From Cytobacillus stercorigallinarum (GTDB lineage Bacteria; Bacillota; Bacilli; Bacillales; Cytobacillaceae), in NCBI RefSeq assembly GCF_014836495.1, contig NZ_JACSQT010000011.1:51273-115272 (forward strand): 64,000 nucleotides of DNA. Reading direction: 5' to 3'. How positions within the stretch are numbered: position 1 is the stretch's first letter; every line of letters begins with the position of its first letter. Below, piece after piece: positions 1 to 9,733 of this stretch. Position numbers and translations under genes: made by a program. The notes under the pieces are model-generated. The model was not told the DNA's origin and ran no database searches. It worked only from the letters and a program-made list of their open reading frames with translations.

Positions 1-208
1 CAGTATCCCCACCTTCTACCCAAACCGGGGGTTTCAACATCATTGCCGCATTAATCTGGTTCGGATCATGGGGTGCTAAAAACTTCGCAAATATCGCGAT
101 AAAAATAATGAGTAACACGATAATTGAGCCAATTGAACCGGTCTTACTCTTTAATAATAATCTGAGCCACCGTTTGAGGTGACCCTGCTTACTTTCCTTT
201 GATTCCAA
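1..208 (-). CDS. Peptide-type ABC transporter permease (DppC/OppC family), N-terminal part only
   Basis: The frame is open on the minus strand from a TTG at 208 to the left window edge, so only about 69 N-terminal residues are seen. The start follows AAGGAGG with about 10 nt spacing. A basic stretch is followed by a single hydrophobic segment and then an APHDPNQIN stretch. That order is typical of the first helix and first external loop of DppC/OppC permeases. It lies 15 bp downstream of the DppB-type permease, so the two should form the membrane channel of one importer. The substrate cannot be told from this fragment. Confidence 0.85.
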   Translation of the reverse strand, partial: MESKESKQGHLKRWLRLLLKSKTGSIGSIIVLLIIFIAIFAKFLAPHDPNQINAAMMLKPPVWVEGGDT

Positions 209-223
209 TACAACCACACCTCC

Positions 224-1141
224 TTAGCGAAATGTAATGCGGGGATCCAATAATTTATAAAGAATATCTGCTAGTAAGTTCATAGCAATAACAATAAACG
301 CAATAATAAACACACTGGCCTGTACGATCGCCATATCCCTTGTATTCACTGCTTGAATGAGTAGTTGACCTAACCCTGGCCATGAAAATACGCTCTCGGT
401 TATTAACGTGCCGCCCACAACAGTTGAGGTTTGTAGCGCGGTAATCGTAACAACTGGAATAAGGGCATTACGAAAAGCATGCTTATGAATAACAAAAAAC
501 TCTTTTAATCCTTTACTTCTTGCCGTACGAACATAGTCTTGATTCATGATTTCTAACATGCTTGAGCGAATAAACCGGGTCATCTCAGCAGCAATCCCTG
601 TGCCAAGTGTAATTGCCGGTAAGATTAGATGACTCCATGTCCCCCGCCCTGAAACTGGGAACCATCCTAACATGACGGAGAAAATCAAAATGAGCATAAT
701 GCCTAACCAAAAATTCGGCATTGCCTTCCAGATTACCGCTCCCCCTGTCGCTACGACATCGATAGCAGAATTCTTCTTAGTCGCTGACCAAATACCAAGA
801 GGGATAGCTATGATAATGGCCACAATCATAGCTGCTACAGCTAATTCAATTGTCGCCTGTAAACGCTCCAACACAATAGGTAAGGCGCTCGTGTTATAAC
901 GAAATGATTCACCAAAATCAAGTTGGATAAGTCCGACCATATAGTTGAAATATTGAATATAAAAAGGCTCATTTAACCCGAGTGATTCACGAAGTTGTAA
1001 AATATCCTCTTGGCTCGCATCTTCGGGTAACATTAATGCAACAGGATCGCCAGCCACATAGACAAGGCAAAACACAATAAAAGAAATGATAAATAACACC
1101 GGTATAATTTGAAGTAATCGTCTAATAATATATTTGCCCAC
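224..1141 (-). CDS. Peptide-type ABC transporter permease (DppB/OppB family)
   Basis: A 305-residue inner-membrane permease with about six hydrophobic segments. The N-terminus MGKYIIRRLLQIIPVLF is the usual DppB opening. The conserved EAA-type loop is seen as DYVRTARSKGL near residue 200, which would contact the ATPase. I chose the GTG at 1141 because it follows AGGGGG by 6 nt; the frame extends 19 codons further upstream without a binding site. It sits between the binding protein gene (upstream) and the DppC-type gene (downstream), so it belongs to one import operon for peptides or similar solutes. The length is normal for the family. Confidence 0.92.
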   Translation of the reverse strand: MGKYIIRRLLQIIPVLFIISFIVFCLVYVAGDPVALMLPEDASQEDILQLRESLGLNEPFYIQYFNYMVGLIQLDFGESFRYNTSALPIVLERLQATIELAVAAMIVAIIIAIPLGIWSATKKNSAIDVVATGGAVIWKAMPNFWLGIMLILIFSVMLGWFPVSGRGTWSHLILPAITLGTGIAAEMTRFIRSSMLEIMNQDYVRTARSKGLKEFFVIHKHAFRNALIPVVTITALQTSTVVGGTLITESVFSWPGLGQLLIQAVNTRDMAIVQASVFIIAFIVIAMNLLADILYKLLDPRITFR

Positions 1142-1220
1142 TATTGTCCCCCTATAGCGAAAAGTAATAGAGATGGGCAAATGGATGTCACCACCCATTC
1201 ACCCACGAATATTAGCTTTG

Positions 1221-2783
1221 TTATTCATTTGCTTTTCTTTTAATAATTGGTGCATAAATCATTTCATCCGGGGTAGGAACAAAATCAATCGCATCATTTA
1301 CACCGATATTGATTTTTTCCTCATGAAGCATAATATGTGGCACTTCTTCAGCAGCAATCTCTTCAATTTCTTGTATTTGCTTGGCTCGTTCTTCCTCATT
1401 CATATTGACGGCAGAGTGAGCGAGCAATTCTTCGATTCGATCATTCTTATAATCTGTATGGCCTTCAAAACGTTCGGCACGATACCAATCGACCGAGTAA
1501 GCACCGTCAAACATCGAATTACCTAGGCCAATTAAATAAGCATCCTTATTCTCGTTAGCTGTACGCATTTCAACAAAATTACTCCATTCCATGAACTCGA
1601 TATTTACTTTCACATTAATTTCTGCAAGCATGCCCGCTAACATTTCCGCCACTTCTGCATCTTGTAAATAGCGTCCCTTTGGTGAATGCAAAGTCATCTC
1701 AAAACCATCTGGATAACCTGCCTCCGCTAGTAATGCCTTTGCTTTTTCAATATCATAATTGTACGTATCATAAAGCTCCGGATGATGCCCAAAATTACCT
1801 GGACCGACTCTTGTTCTTGTTGGAATCCCTCCACCTTGTAAGACATTATCGGTAATTGCTTTGTTATTGATAGCAAAGTCTAGTGCCTGACGTACACGGA
1901 CATCAGCAGTCGGGAGCCCTTCTGTCGCCCGCAATATTAGCATTACTACTCGGTTCGACCTTTCTTGCACAATGGATGTTCCCTCATTACTATTCACTCG
2001 TTCCCAATCAGACGGAGGAATATTAACAGCCATATCAACTCCACCAGTTAAAAGCTCCGACACTCTTGTCGAGTTTTCTGGAATGACTCGGAAAACAAGC
2101 TCATCCCATTCCTCTACTTTTCCTGCAAAATAATCCTCATATGGTGTAAAAACGATGCGATTATCACGTTTCCATTCTTTGAATTGAAATGGACCTGTGC
2201 CAACGGGATTAGATAGAAAATGATCCCATCCATTCTCTTCAATATAGTTCTTAGGTAAAATACCGGAACCAAGTCGGGATATACGGTGAAATAAGGAGGG
2301 CTCTGGTGATTGTGTCACAATATTGAAAGTGAGCTCATCGATCACTTGAATTTCTTTTATCTGCTTATAATTAGGATACTCCTGCAACGTGTCATCTTTC
2401 GCTACTCTTTCTAACGTAAATTTCACATCCTCTGCTGTGAGTGGATCACCGTTATGAAAAGTGACACCTTCCTTTAGTTTTACCTGATAAGTCAAGTCAT
2501 CGATTTTCTCGTAGCCCTCGGCAAGCTCTGGATGAATATTGCCATCTTTATCTTTTTTAAATAAATAATTAAACATATTCACATGAATCGCTTCCGTCGA
2601 CGTATTATTATGGTCATGAATATCAAATGTCACCAAATCCGTTCCGACCGCCACTGTTAATACACGATCATTTCCCTTCTCTGTGACAGCGCCACCTACC
2701 TCTGAGCCACCTCCAGAACAACCCGCCAAAACAATTGCAGCAATAACAACGATGACAAAACTCTTCCAAATGCTTCGCTTCAA
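1221..2783 (-). CDS. ABC transporter substrate-binding lipoprotein (SBP family 5, peptide/opine/nickel type)
   Basis: A 520-residue extracellular solute-binding protein. The N-terminus has a lysine/arginine start, a hydrophobic stretch and the lipobox LAGC, so the mature protein should be a lipoprotein anchored at the Cys near residue 22. Family-5 features include the VKLKEGVTFHNGDPLTAEDV segment near residue 105 and GTGPFQFKEW near residue 195. The start is a TTG behind GGGGGAAG. It is the first gene of the importer operon that continues with the two permeases. The ligand is unresolved: dipeptide, oligopeptide or glutathione-type compounds are all possible. Confidence 0.92.
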   Translation of the reverse strand: MKRSIWKSFVIVVIAAIVLAGCSGGGSEVGGAVTEKGNDRVLTVAVGTDLVTFDIHDHNNTSTEAIHVNMFNYLFKKDKDGNIHPELAEGYEKIDDLTYQVKLKEGVTFHNGDPLTAEDVKFTLERVAKDDTLQEYPNYKQIKEIQVIDELTFNIVTQSPEPSLFHRISRLGSGILPKNYIEENGWDHFLSNPVGTGPFQFKEWKRDNRIVFTPYEDYFAGKVEEWDELVFRVIPENSTRVSELLTGGVDMAVNIPPSDWERVNSNEGTSIVQERSNRVVMLILRATEGLPTADVRVRQALDFAINNKAITDNVLQGGGIPTRTRVGPGNFGHHPELYDTYNYDIEKAKALLAEAGYPDGFEMTLHSPKGRYLQDAEVAEMLAGMLAEINVKVNIEFMEWSNFVEMRTANENKDAYLIGLGNSMFDGAYSVDWYRAERFEGHTDYKNDRIEELLAHSAVNMNEEERAKQIQEIEEIAAEEVPHIMLHEEKINIGVNDAIDFVPTPDEMIYAPIIKRKANE

Positions 2784-3055
2784 ATTGCTTCCCCCTACTC
2801 TTTAAATTTTTTCTATAGTCAAGCCCTTTTCATCAGTTTATAAAAGTGTAAGCAAAACTATGTTAAAAATCGTTAAGGATATTTTGTAAACATGATCTCT
2901 TATGTCGGGTGCGGTAGGGGGGTACGAGAGGAAGCGTTGTTTGCTTGGGAATAAGTTAAGAGGAATAATTTGGATGTACAATTTTATGTAGACAATACGG
3001 AATTAGTTTCATTCTGATGTTATTCGGAAACACTCCTCACAAAGGAGATATCTAT

Positions 3056-3935
3056 GTTGTGGGGGTAGATTGTGAATACTCACACTTCTTTCATGAAACA
3101 CGGATTCTTGTGGGGGTAAATCATGTATACCCACACTTTTCTCTTAAAATCCAGGGTCTTGTGGGGGGAAATCACTAATACCCACACTTTTCTCTTAAAA
3201 TCCAGGGTCTTGTGGGGGGAAATCACTAATACCCACACTTCTTTCTTGAAATCCAGGGTCTTGTAGAGGCAAAATTACCAATACCCACACTTCTTCATGT
3301 AACCCAGAGTCTTGTGGGGGCATATCACTAATACCCACACTTCTTTCATGAAACCCAGAGTCTTGTGGGGGCATATCGCAAATGCCTACACTTCTCTCTT
3401 AAAATCCAGGGTCTTGTGGGGGCATATCATGAATACCCACACTTCTCTCTTAAAATCCAGGGTCTTGTGGGCGCAAATCGCAAATACACACACTTCTTTC
3501 TTGAAATCCGGATTCTTGTGGGGGCATATCGCAAATGCCTACACTTCTCTCTTAAAATCTAGGGTCTTGTGGGGGCATATCATGAATACCCACACTTCTC
3601 TCTTAAAATCCAGGGTCTTGTGGGCGCATATCACTAATACACACACTTCTTTCATGAAACCCAGAGTCTTGTGGGGGCATATCGCAAATGCCTACACTTC
3701 TCTCTTGAAATCCAGGGTCTTGTGGGCGCATATCATGAATACCCGCACTTCTCTCTTAAAATCCTGGGTCTTGTGGGCGCAAATCGCAAATACACACACT
3801 TCTTTCATGAAATCCGAATTCTTGTGGAGGCATATCGCAAATGCCTACACTTCTTTCTTAAAATCCTGGGTCTTGTGTGAGCAAACCACTAATACACACA
3901 CTTCTTTCTCAAAACCCCGATTCTTGTGGGGGCAA
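3056..3935. repeat. 51-bp tandem repeat array, 17 full units plus a partial one
   Basis: Units begin with (C)TTGTGGG at 3056, 3107, 3158, 3209, 3260, 3311 and so on every 51 bp to 3923, with no indel although units differ by many substitutions. Each unit carries TGTGGG ... CCCACA arms about 15 nt apart, then a pyrimidine-rich CACTTCTTTCTTGAAATCC-like tail. From 3311 the unit variants run A-B-C-D-B-C-A-B-C-D-B, a 306-bp higher-order period. Because 51 is a multiple of three, several frames stay open and give 17-residue repeats (up to 221 codons). These look like by-products because they lack a binding site and occur in several frames. Confidence 0.95.
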
Positions 3936-4030
3936 CTCTATAAGATATACTTCGTTAACTTCCCACATACACTCTAAACCCTTCCTCTACCAAGCGGAGT
4001 AAAATTATATAAAAACCGAGAACCAAAAAA

Positions 4031-4057
4031 GCCGGAATCAATAGAATTGATCCCGGC
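4031..4057 (-). terminator. Intrinsic terminator after the alkylation repair gene
   Basis: GCCGGGATCAATT/ATTGATTCCGGC forms a stem with a very short loop, followed on the minus strand by TTTTTT. It lies 12 bp past the stop codon of the minus-strand gene ending at 4070. Confidence 0.85.
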
Positions 4058-4069
4058 ATTATTTGACTT

Positions 4070-4777
4070 TTAACATCTGACATATTTCCGCTTAAACCCT
4101 AGACGACCTTTATCTAAGTCTTTTTGAATATTTTCATGAGCATGAAGGACGCTGTTCTTCTTATTCTCTCTTTTGATTTCGATGGCACCGATTTCCTCTG
4201 CCACTTCAGCTGCTTTTTCACTTAGAGGAATATAGGAGATCGCAACGGTATATAAGAAGTTATTCATTGATATCTTTGTTCTTATAGGTGCGTCATAAAT
4301 GTCCGCCTTCACCTGATCTAGCATGGCCGATAATTTACTCGTGACAAATTCGTCGTCTTTCCGATTACCTAATAACCAGCAATAACAACTCCAACCAGCT
4401 GACATTCTCAAGTCATCTCCACTGGCAATCCATTCATCGGCAACTTCTTGGGCAATCGGGGATTCGGATAATGTAACCGCTACGACATAGTCTGACAGCA
4501 TATAAAAATACGCATCGTCTATCCAACGATTAAAATCTTCCTTTGTCATTGCTTTTGGATCTGCAATGATGCCCGCAAAGTACATGGCATCATAATTTCC
4601 TGTTGCATATAGCTCCTCAGCTAATGATTGATCAATCTTTATTTTCTTCACAATCGGTTTCATCGCTCCAGTTGCTACACCAAAAAGTGGCTCATGTGCA
4701 CCGTTTGAGAGATAAATTTTTTTCGTTCGCTCTTTTCCTAATCCTTCTAACTCATTCATTACCTCGTTGAAATCCAT
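4070..4777 (-). CDS. DNA alkylation repair protein (AlkD-like HEAT-repeat family)
   Basis: A 235-residue, all-helical, soluble protein resembling the PF08713-type DNA alkylation repair family, which removes or recognises N3/N7-alkylated bases. Visible family features are the GVATGAMKPIVKKIK region near residue 34, YFAGIIADP near 67 and SAGWSCYCWLLGNR near 127, in a series of helical pairs. The start ATG follows GAGGAG with 11 nt spacing. It is followed closely by a terminator, so it is probably monocistronic. Family membership is fairly clear; actual glycosylase activity is not shown, because several divergent members lack known activity. Confidence 0.75.
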   Translation of the reverse strand: MDFNEVMNELEGLGKERTKKIYLSNGAHEPLFGVATGAMKPIVKKIKIDQSLAEELYATGNYDAMYFAGIIADPKAMTKEDFNRWIDDAYFYMLSDYVVAVTLSESPIAQEVADEWIASGDDLRMSAGWSCYCWLLGNRKDDEFVTSKLSAMLDQVKADIYDAPIRTKISMNNFLYTVAISYIPLSEKAAEVAEEIGAIEIKRENKKNSVLHAHENIQKDLDKGRLGFKRKYVRC

Positions 4778-4796
4778 CAGCTATAACACTCCTCTT

Positions 4797-5114
4797 CTAA
4801 GAATAAGACGGTTTTCCGGTATTCTCTCTATTATCTATCATATCATGTGCTATTTTCACTTCATATAAGGAGTATTCTATCCCTATTTCCACTTGAAAAT
4901 CCCCGTTTACCATTAACTTAAATATCTCTTCGGCAACAGTCTTGATCGTTTCCAACCGTTTCTTGCTTGTCGTAGCAAAACTAAAGCCCAGGGCTGAACG
5001 ACAATTACTATGGAGAGCAGTTGTTTTCATCCTACCTGTTTGACCACGCAGCATCTATACCTATTACTTGCATTGCATCTGTGGAAACATTGACTCTATC
5101 ACTACCGCTTGCAT
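4797..5114 (-). pseudogene. Deletion remnant of a zinc-type/NADPH:quinone oxidoreductase
   Basis: The minus strand starts with ATG at 5114 and reads MQAVVIES, the classic N-terminus of quinone oxidoreductases, then hits stops within about 17 codons. Downstream an open stretch of 85 codons to 4797 reads like the C-terminal end of the same family: LHSNCRSALGFSFATTS, then AEEIFKLMVNGDFQVEIG, then AHDMIDNRENTGK. The full enzyme is about 330 residues, so roughly 230 residues covering the catalytic and most of the nucleotide-binding domain have been deleted. No function is expected. Confidence 0.7.
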
Positions 5115-5130
5115 TGTACATTCAACCTAT

Positions 5131-6609
5131 CTATTGTTTTAGTTCGATTTCTGATCCTCTTTTTTTATACCATTGATAAAACGCTAAACGGAAGGATTCG
5201 GGCACCCCATACATGTGAGTGTGTCGCACTGGTTGCGCACGATTGATCGTCGTAATCTTAGCAATGCCGAGTATTTTTTCTAGCGGTCCTCTGTTCATTT
5301 CAATTTCAATCACTTTATCACGCCTAGTTAGAAATAACGCCGTTGCTAAACTCCCTGTTTTTAATTGGATAAAACGCCCATTTAACACGTAGCGGCTATT
5401 ATAGTAATCTAAGACCCTGAGTAAAACAATTAAAATAAGTAAAATCAATGATAACAACCACCATGGAATATGCAAATTGAACACATTTGGTTGGAAATAA
5501 TATAATAATGCCGTTGCGATTATCCATATCCAACTAGGTTTTAGCAACCTAGCAAAGAGGGCATTTTTCGGAAGCTTGTGCATCTCTTCTGCCACTTCAT
5601 AGTCTGGTAAGATTTCAGAAATCAAACGAAAAGCATCCTTTTGCGGTAAAAAGGGGAACAAAGAGCTTGTCTCCATTGAGGAATCGCCTCCTCCTGTCTG
5701 ACCAGCACTCGTTAGTTTCACTTCTGCAATACGTAAGATTCTTTTCATTAACGTTTGCGTTATTTCAACAGCTTGGACCTTTTCCTTTGAAATAGAAAAG
5801 CGTACTTCATCTAGTACTCCTCTAGAGATATAAATCCTATCATCATCTGAATAAATTCGATAATTCCCATATTTAATATATGTTTTTATCATACCAAATA
5901 TCGTTGAAGCCACAATAAGAAAAATAACGACAAGTGTCGTTAACCACCAGGCACTTAATATAAAGTGAATGGCACCTTCTGCTTCTTTCTCAACATTTAT
6001 AAAATCATTAATCATAAAAAACAGTGAGACTAAGGCAGGAATTAAAAGCAAAAAGCTTAATGACGTCATTGATGCTTTCAAAATATCCTTCTTGCTGGCA
6101 GCAAAATGCAGCTTTCTGTCTTCTATATATTCTTCTACCTTTTCCTCTTCATGTGCGGACACGTTGACTTTGCGACTACTTTTTTCCACCCAGTCTTCCA
6201 AATGGTCTGCTTCTTCTTTCGAAACAACCTCAAATTTAATTGTCCCACCATCACCAGACATGCCTGTCTCAAACTTCAAGGAGGTTTTTCCTATTAATTT
6301 ATGTAGAAAAGTCGTGTGTCTACTTACATTTTGAATCTTACTAAAAGGAATGGTTCGTTTATGCTTTGTGAAAAAGCCTTCACTTAAATAAAAAGCTACC
6401 TCATCAATCTTATAAGTTGTGGTCAGCCATTTAAAGATAACAAAAATAATAGAAAGAATAAGGAGGATAGCGGCAATGATTCTACCGTAACCAATCCAAT
6501 CGGCCTCTCGATTAAAAATAAATAAGTAAAGAAAGGCAAAAAAGAAAAATTTCAAAACACCCCATATATGAAAAGCAATGGTTAAGCGTGAATACCTTCT
6601 GTAATCCAT
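5131..6609 (-). CDS. ydbT: Membrane protein with bacterial PH (bPH2) domains, YdbT-like
   Basis: A 492-residue membrane protein. It has paired hydrophobic segments near the N-terminus (residues about 15-60), in the middle (about 185-250) and late (about 355-395). Each pair is followed by a soluble bPH2-type domain, for example TTTYKIDEVAFYLSEGFFTK near residue 63 and RYVLNGRFIQLKTGS near 400. The ATG overlaps the stop of ydbS (TAATG), so the two are translationally coupled. In B. subtilis the YdbS/YdbT pair is known for protection against certain antimicrobial peptides; the same role here is inferred from homology and gene order. Confidence 0.88.
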   Translation of the reverse strand: MDYRRYSRLTIAFHIWGVLKFFFFAFLYLFIFNREADWIGYGRIIAAILLILSIIFVIFKWLTTTYKIDEVAFYLSEGFFTKHKRTIPFSKIQNVSRHTTFLHKLIGKTSLKFETGMSGDGGTIKFEVVSKEEADHLEDWVEKSSRKVNVSAHEEEKVEEYIEDRKLHFAASKKDILKASMTSLSFLLLIPALVSLFFMINDFINVEKEAEGAIHFILSAWWLTTLVVIFLIVASTIFGMIKTYIKYGNYRIYSDDDRIYISRGVLDEVRFSISKEKVQAVEITQTLMKRILRIAEVKLTSAGQTGGGDSSMETSSLFPFLPQKDAFRLISEILPDYEVAEEMHKLPKNALFARLLKPSWIWIIATALLYYFQPNVFNLHIPWWLLSLILLILIVLLRVLDYYNSRYVLNGRFIQLKTGSLATALFLTRRDKVIEIEMNRGPLEKILGIAKITTINRAQPVRHTHMYGVPESFRLAFYQWYKKRGSEIELKQ

Positions 6610-7106
6610 TATTCATCTACTTCCTTTATTTTTGCATAATAAGCTATCGTATTTCTCAGTTGCATTGCTATTTCCTTTGATAGCATGGGGATTGTATGGG
6701 TTGAGCTCATCGTTTCGACTGAAAGACCGTATAATCCATATCTTCTCTGTATCGGCCCTTGATTCGTTGCCACAGATTGAATTTTTGTCATTGGTACTAA
6801 TTCATATTTCTCTATAAACACTCCTTGCTTAATCTGCAAAAATTCCTCATCTACTTCATAACGGAAGTTTTTATATAATAGGTATGGTTGAATGGTTAAC
6901 GCATAAATCATAGATAAAATAGTAAGACCAAGGACAACCCATAGAACCCATCCTACCCAATCCCACCAATCAAATCGAGCGTCAACGTAAAAAAGTATCG
7001 CAAGAATTGGCAACCATATCGCATTCCCAATTAGTTCACTCATTAGCATCGCTTTTATACTACTCTTAGAGAGTCTCTGCTTTGGTATTGGTAAATCTAT
7101 ATCCAT
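6609..7106 (-). CDS. ydbS: Membrane protein with bacterial PH domain, YdbS-like
   Basis: A 165-residue protein with two hydrophobic helices (residues about 25-75) followed by a bPH2 domain, seen as FRYEVDEEFLQIKQGVF and MTKIQSVATNQGPIQRRYGL. I chose the ATG at 7106 because AAGGAG lies 7 nt upstream; the longer TTG form would contain that binding site. Its stop overlaps the ydbT start by one base. It probably acts in the membrane together with YdbT. Confidence 0.88.
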   Translation of the reverse strand: MDIDLPIPKQRLSKSSIKAMLMSELIGNAIWLPILAILFYVDARFDWWDWVGWVLWVVLGLTILSMIYALTIQPYLLYKNFRYEVDEEFLQIKQGVFIEKYELVPMTKIQSVATNQGPIQRRYGLYGLSVETMSSTHTIPMLSKEIAMQLRNTIAYYAKIKEVDE

Positions 7107-7177
7107 CCTTATTCTCCTTCTCAATTATTTTACTAATATACGGTTAGAAGCGGAGATTAGTTTCATTAAACTCAAAA

Positions 7178-7220
7178 CGCTAAAAACCTTGCTACATTTT
7201 TTGTAGTAAGGTTTTTAGCG
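7178..7220. terminator. Long near-perfect hairpin after paiB
   Basis: CGCTAAAAACCTTGCTACA pairs with TGTAGTAAGGTTTTTAGCG (one G/T difference) around a T6 loop. It lies about 25 bp past the paiB stop, on the minus strand, with TTTT after the stem. The position suggests a terminator, possibly bidirectional since ydbS starts just beyond. Confidence 0.65.
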
Positions 7221-7242
7221 TAAATTACATTAGGTACTGGAA

Positions 7243-7869
7243 TTAACTCAGCAAGTTACCTGTTTTTAAATTCGCTTTCATTAATAAAGCAATTTGTTGC
7301 TCATCTGTTTTTGACTCTTTTTCAAGTTGGCTAATAACTTTCTCTTGTCTCTGTACTGGATGGTTTTGGCTTAACTTAGCTTTGCCTTCTATCTCATTGA
7401 TTTTTATTTTGAAACCTTGTACTCCCTTTTTTTGACCAGCTATAAACCCAGAATCCACATCTTGTAAATTATATGTACTATCAGGTGATTCATACTTCAA
7501 TACCATTTCATGAAAAGAATCCATTAATTCATTTTTGTCTTCTATCTTCTCAACTTCTCCATAAGCATGGACTGTTACATAATTCCATGTCGGCACTGCC
7601 TTATTTGTTTCATACCAAGATGGGGAGATATAACAATGAGGCCCATGGAAAATAGCTAGGACGCTTTGATTTTCTATATCTTTCCACTGAGGATTTTGAC
7701 GAGCAAAGTGCCCATATAGGTATTGATTGTCCTTGCTCAAAATTAACGGTAAATGAGTTGCAAAAGGCATGCCATTATGTTGAGAAAAAAGAGTCGCAAA
7801 ACTATATTCTCTCATAATGTCATAAGCTAATGTTTCATCAGTTATTTTAAAATATGAAGGGATATACAT
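7243..7869 (-). CDS. paiB: PaiB-like FMN-binding negative regulator
   Basis: A 208-residue soluble protein of the PaiB/FMN-binding split-barrel family. Visible features are MYIPSYFK at the start, HLPLIL near residue 42, the HFARQNPQW segment, the [14 protein letters not shown] core and [13 protein letters not shown] near residue 105. The ATG at 7869 follows AAAGGTGG. It lies directly downstream of paiA. In B. subtilis PaiA/PaiB affect sporulation and degradative enzyme genes, PaiB being reported as a negative regulator. That role is inferred here from family and pairing. Confidence 0.85.
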   Translation of the reverse strand: MYIPSYFKITDETLAYDIMREYSFATLFSQHNGMPFATHLPLILSKDNQYLYGHFARQNPQWKDIENQSVLAIFHGPHCYISPSWYETNKAVPTWNYVTVHAYGEVEKIEDKNELMDSFHEMVLKYESPDSTYNLQDVDSGFIAGQKKGVQGFKIKINEIEGKAKLSQNHPVQRQEKVISQLEKESKTDEQQIALLMKANLKTGNLLS

Positions 7870-7891
7870 AATAAACCACCTTTCCAAAACC

Positions 7892-8521
<630 letters not shown>

Positions 8522-8535
<14 letters not shown>

Positions 8536-8986
8536 ATTCAACTTGATAGATATATTGTATATATTGATTAAACTGGTCATCATACACATATTTAAATGAC
8601 CATTTCATCATGTTTGTAACTAATTTGTGTATCCAGTTTGATGGAATCAATGTAACATTCACTATAAACTTTGTTCCTTCTGGGATGATTTCGAGGATGT
8701 ATTCTGTCCTACTTATTCCTTCTTTCGTCTTCGCCTCTACCACAGTATAATAAGGTGGATCATACTTAGAATAAACACCTTGTAACTCATACACCTTTTT
8801 TCCAATTTTTTGCCTTGTAATGAACATCGAGCCTTCTTTTAAATCACTTTCTTCTCCATCATAAAGATTTTCAATGATTTGTGTATTCCATTTTAAAACA
8901 TGTTGATCTTTATTCAGACATTCAAAAACTAAATCTATATCTGCCGCAATCTCTGCTTCGAATCTATAACATTGTATTTCTTTCAT
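8522..8986 (-). CDS. SRPBCC/START-fold protein
   Basis: A 154-residue soluble protein. The helix-grip (SRPBCC) pattern is visible: a YRFEAEIAADIDLVFECLNK opening, a LKEGSMFITRQKIG strand region, and a C-terminal amphipathic helix around IPSNWIHKLVTNMMKWSF. Such proteins bind hydrophobic ligands or act as polyketide cyclase-like modules; the ligand here is unknown. The ATG is preceded by TAGGAG with 8 nt spacing. It heads the transcription unit that continues with paiA and paiB. Confidence 0.65.
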
Positions 8987-9108
8987 TTGTCTTTCTCCTA
9001 AATAATTTAATCATCATTCAAATATAATTATAACCTATTCAGGGAAATATTGTTAAACTAATCTTTTTTTTACTATTTCACTCCACCTTTCTTCATAAAG
9101 GCTTTTAA

Positions 9109-9387
9109 GACGATGTCTATGACATTACGAATCCCTCGGAAGCTCGTTACGAAGCCTCCTTCTCCACACCTAATCTTGGTGAAAACTACAGGACTGGCGA
9201 TAATGGCATAGAAGGATTAATCATTAATACCACAAACAGTAATGTAACCAATCAACCTACGCTCCTAGTAAGTTACGAAGTATCCGGAACTTGCGTCGCC
9301 TTTACTTTAGAAGGGAAAAGTAGCTATACCGAGGATGTTAATTCATACTGTCCAGCCAGGAGAAACACACTATTTGAAATCGGATGA
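9109..9387 (+). pseudogene. Orphan 92-codon coding remnant without start codon
   Basis: This plus-strand frame is open for 92 codons with protein-like composition (DITNPSEARYEASFSTP, then LLVSYEVSGTCVAFTLEG). It has no ATG, GTG or TTG near its beginning and no binding site; a stop directly precedes it. It looks like the C-terminal stretch of an exported or surface protein whose 5' part is gone. The family is not recognised. Confidence 0.35.
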
Positions 9388-9508
9388 CGTTAATTTATGG
9401 CCGACATTGAATGAGATCAATCGATTTAAAAAATTCGCATTTTACTTTTCCTTGTAATGTGATTGTAATAAAGAGATAATGGTGGACTGAGAGAAATGGA
9501 GACTTGGC

Positions 9509-9680
9509 TTCGCAATGTGCTTGAAATGTGCTTGATCTGCTAGATTCCAATTCGAGGCAATCTTTTTGGGGATCTGAAAATCGATTCACGTTGATTCGAA
9601 GCAGATTTCTTATACTTGAGTCTGACTCGATTTACCTTCGAGGCAGACTTCTTGGTTTTTTGGCTTTTTGTCTGCAAGGG
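9509..9680. repeat. Degenerate tandem repeat, unit about 43 bp
   Basis: The motif TTCGAGGCAGACTTCTTGG and variants recur at 9509 (TTCGCAATG), 9551, 9595 and 9637, spaced 42-44 bp. A 72-codon frame over it has no binding site and is probably not a gene. The rest of the 8987-9733 gap holds the 9109 remnant and nothing else I can identify. Confidence 0.45.
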
Positions 9681-9733
9681 TTTCCACCTTTATCTCACCT
9701 TCAGCCTAGATTGATTCCTCCTTTACGACGCAC

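Noticed and set aside
1173..1526. 117-codon plus-strand frame
   Set aside because: Antisense to the end of the well-supported binding-protein gene.
1221..2783. ABC importer as part of purine uptake
   Set aside because: The binding protein is of the peptide family and lies 7 kb from the puc genes with unrelated genes between.
3056..3935. Possible CRISPR array
   Set aside because: The whole 51-bp unit is repeated; there are no unique spacers and no cas genes.
3312..3977. 221-codon open frame with 17-residue repeats (LWGHI.NTHTS type)
   Set aside because: Open frames exist in more than one register of the array, there is no binding site, and the cause is the 51-bp period being a multiple of three.
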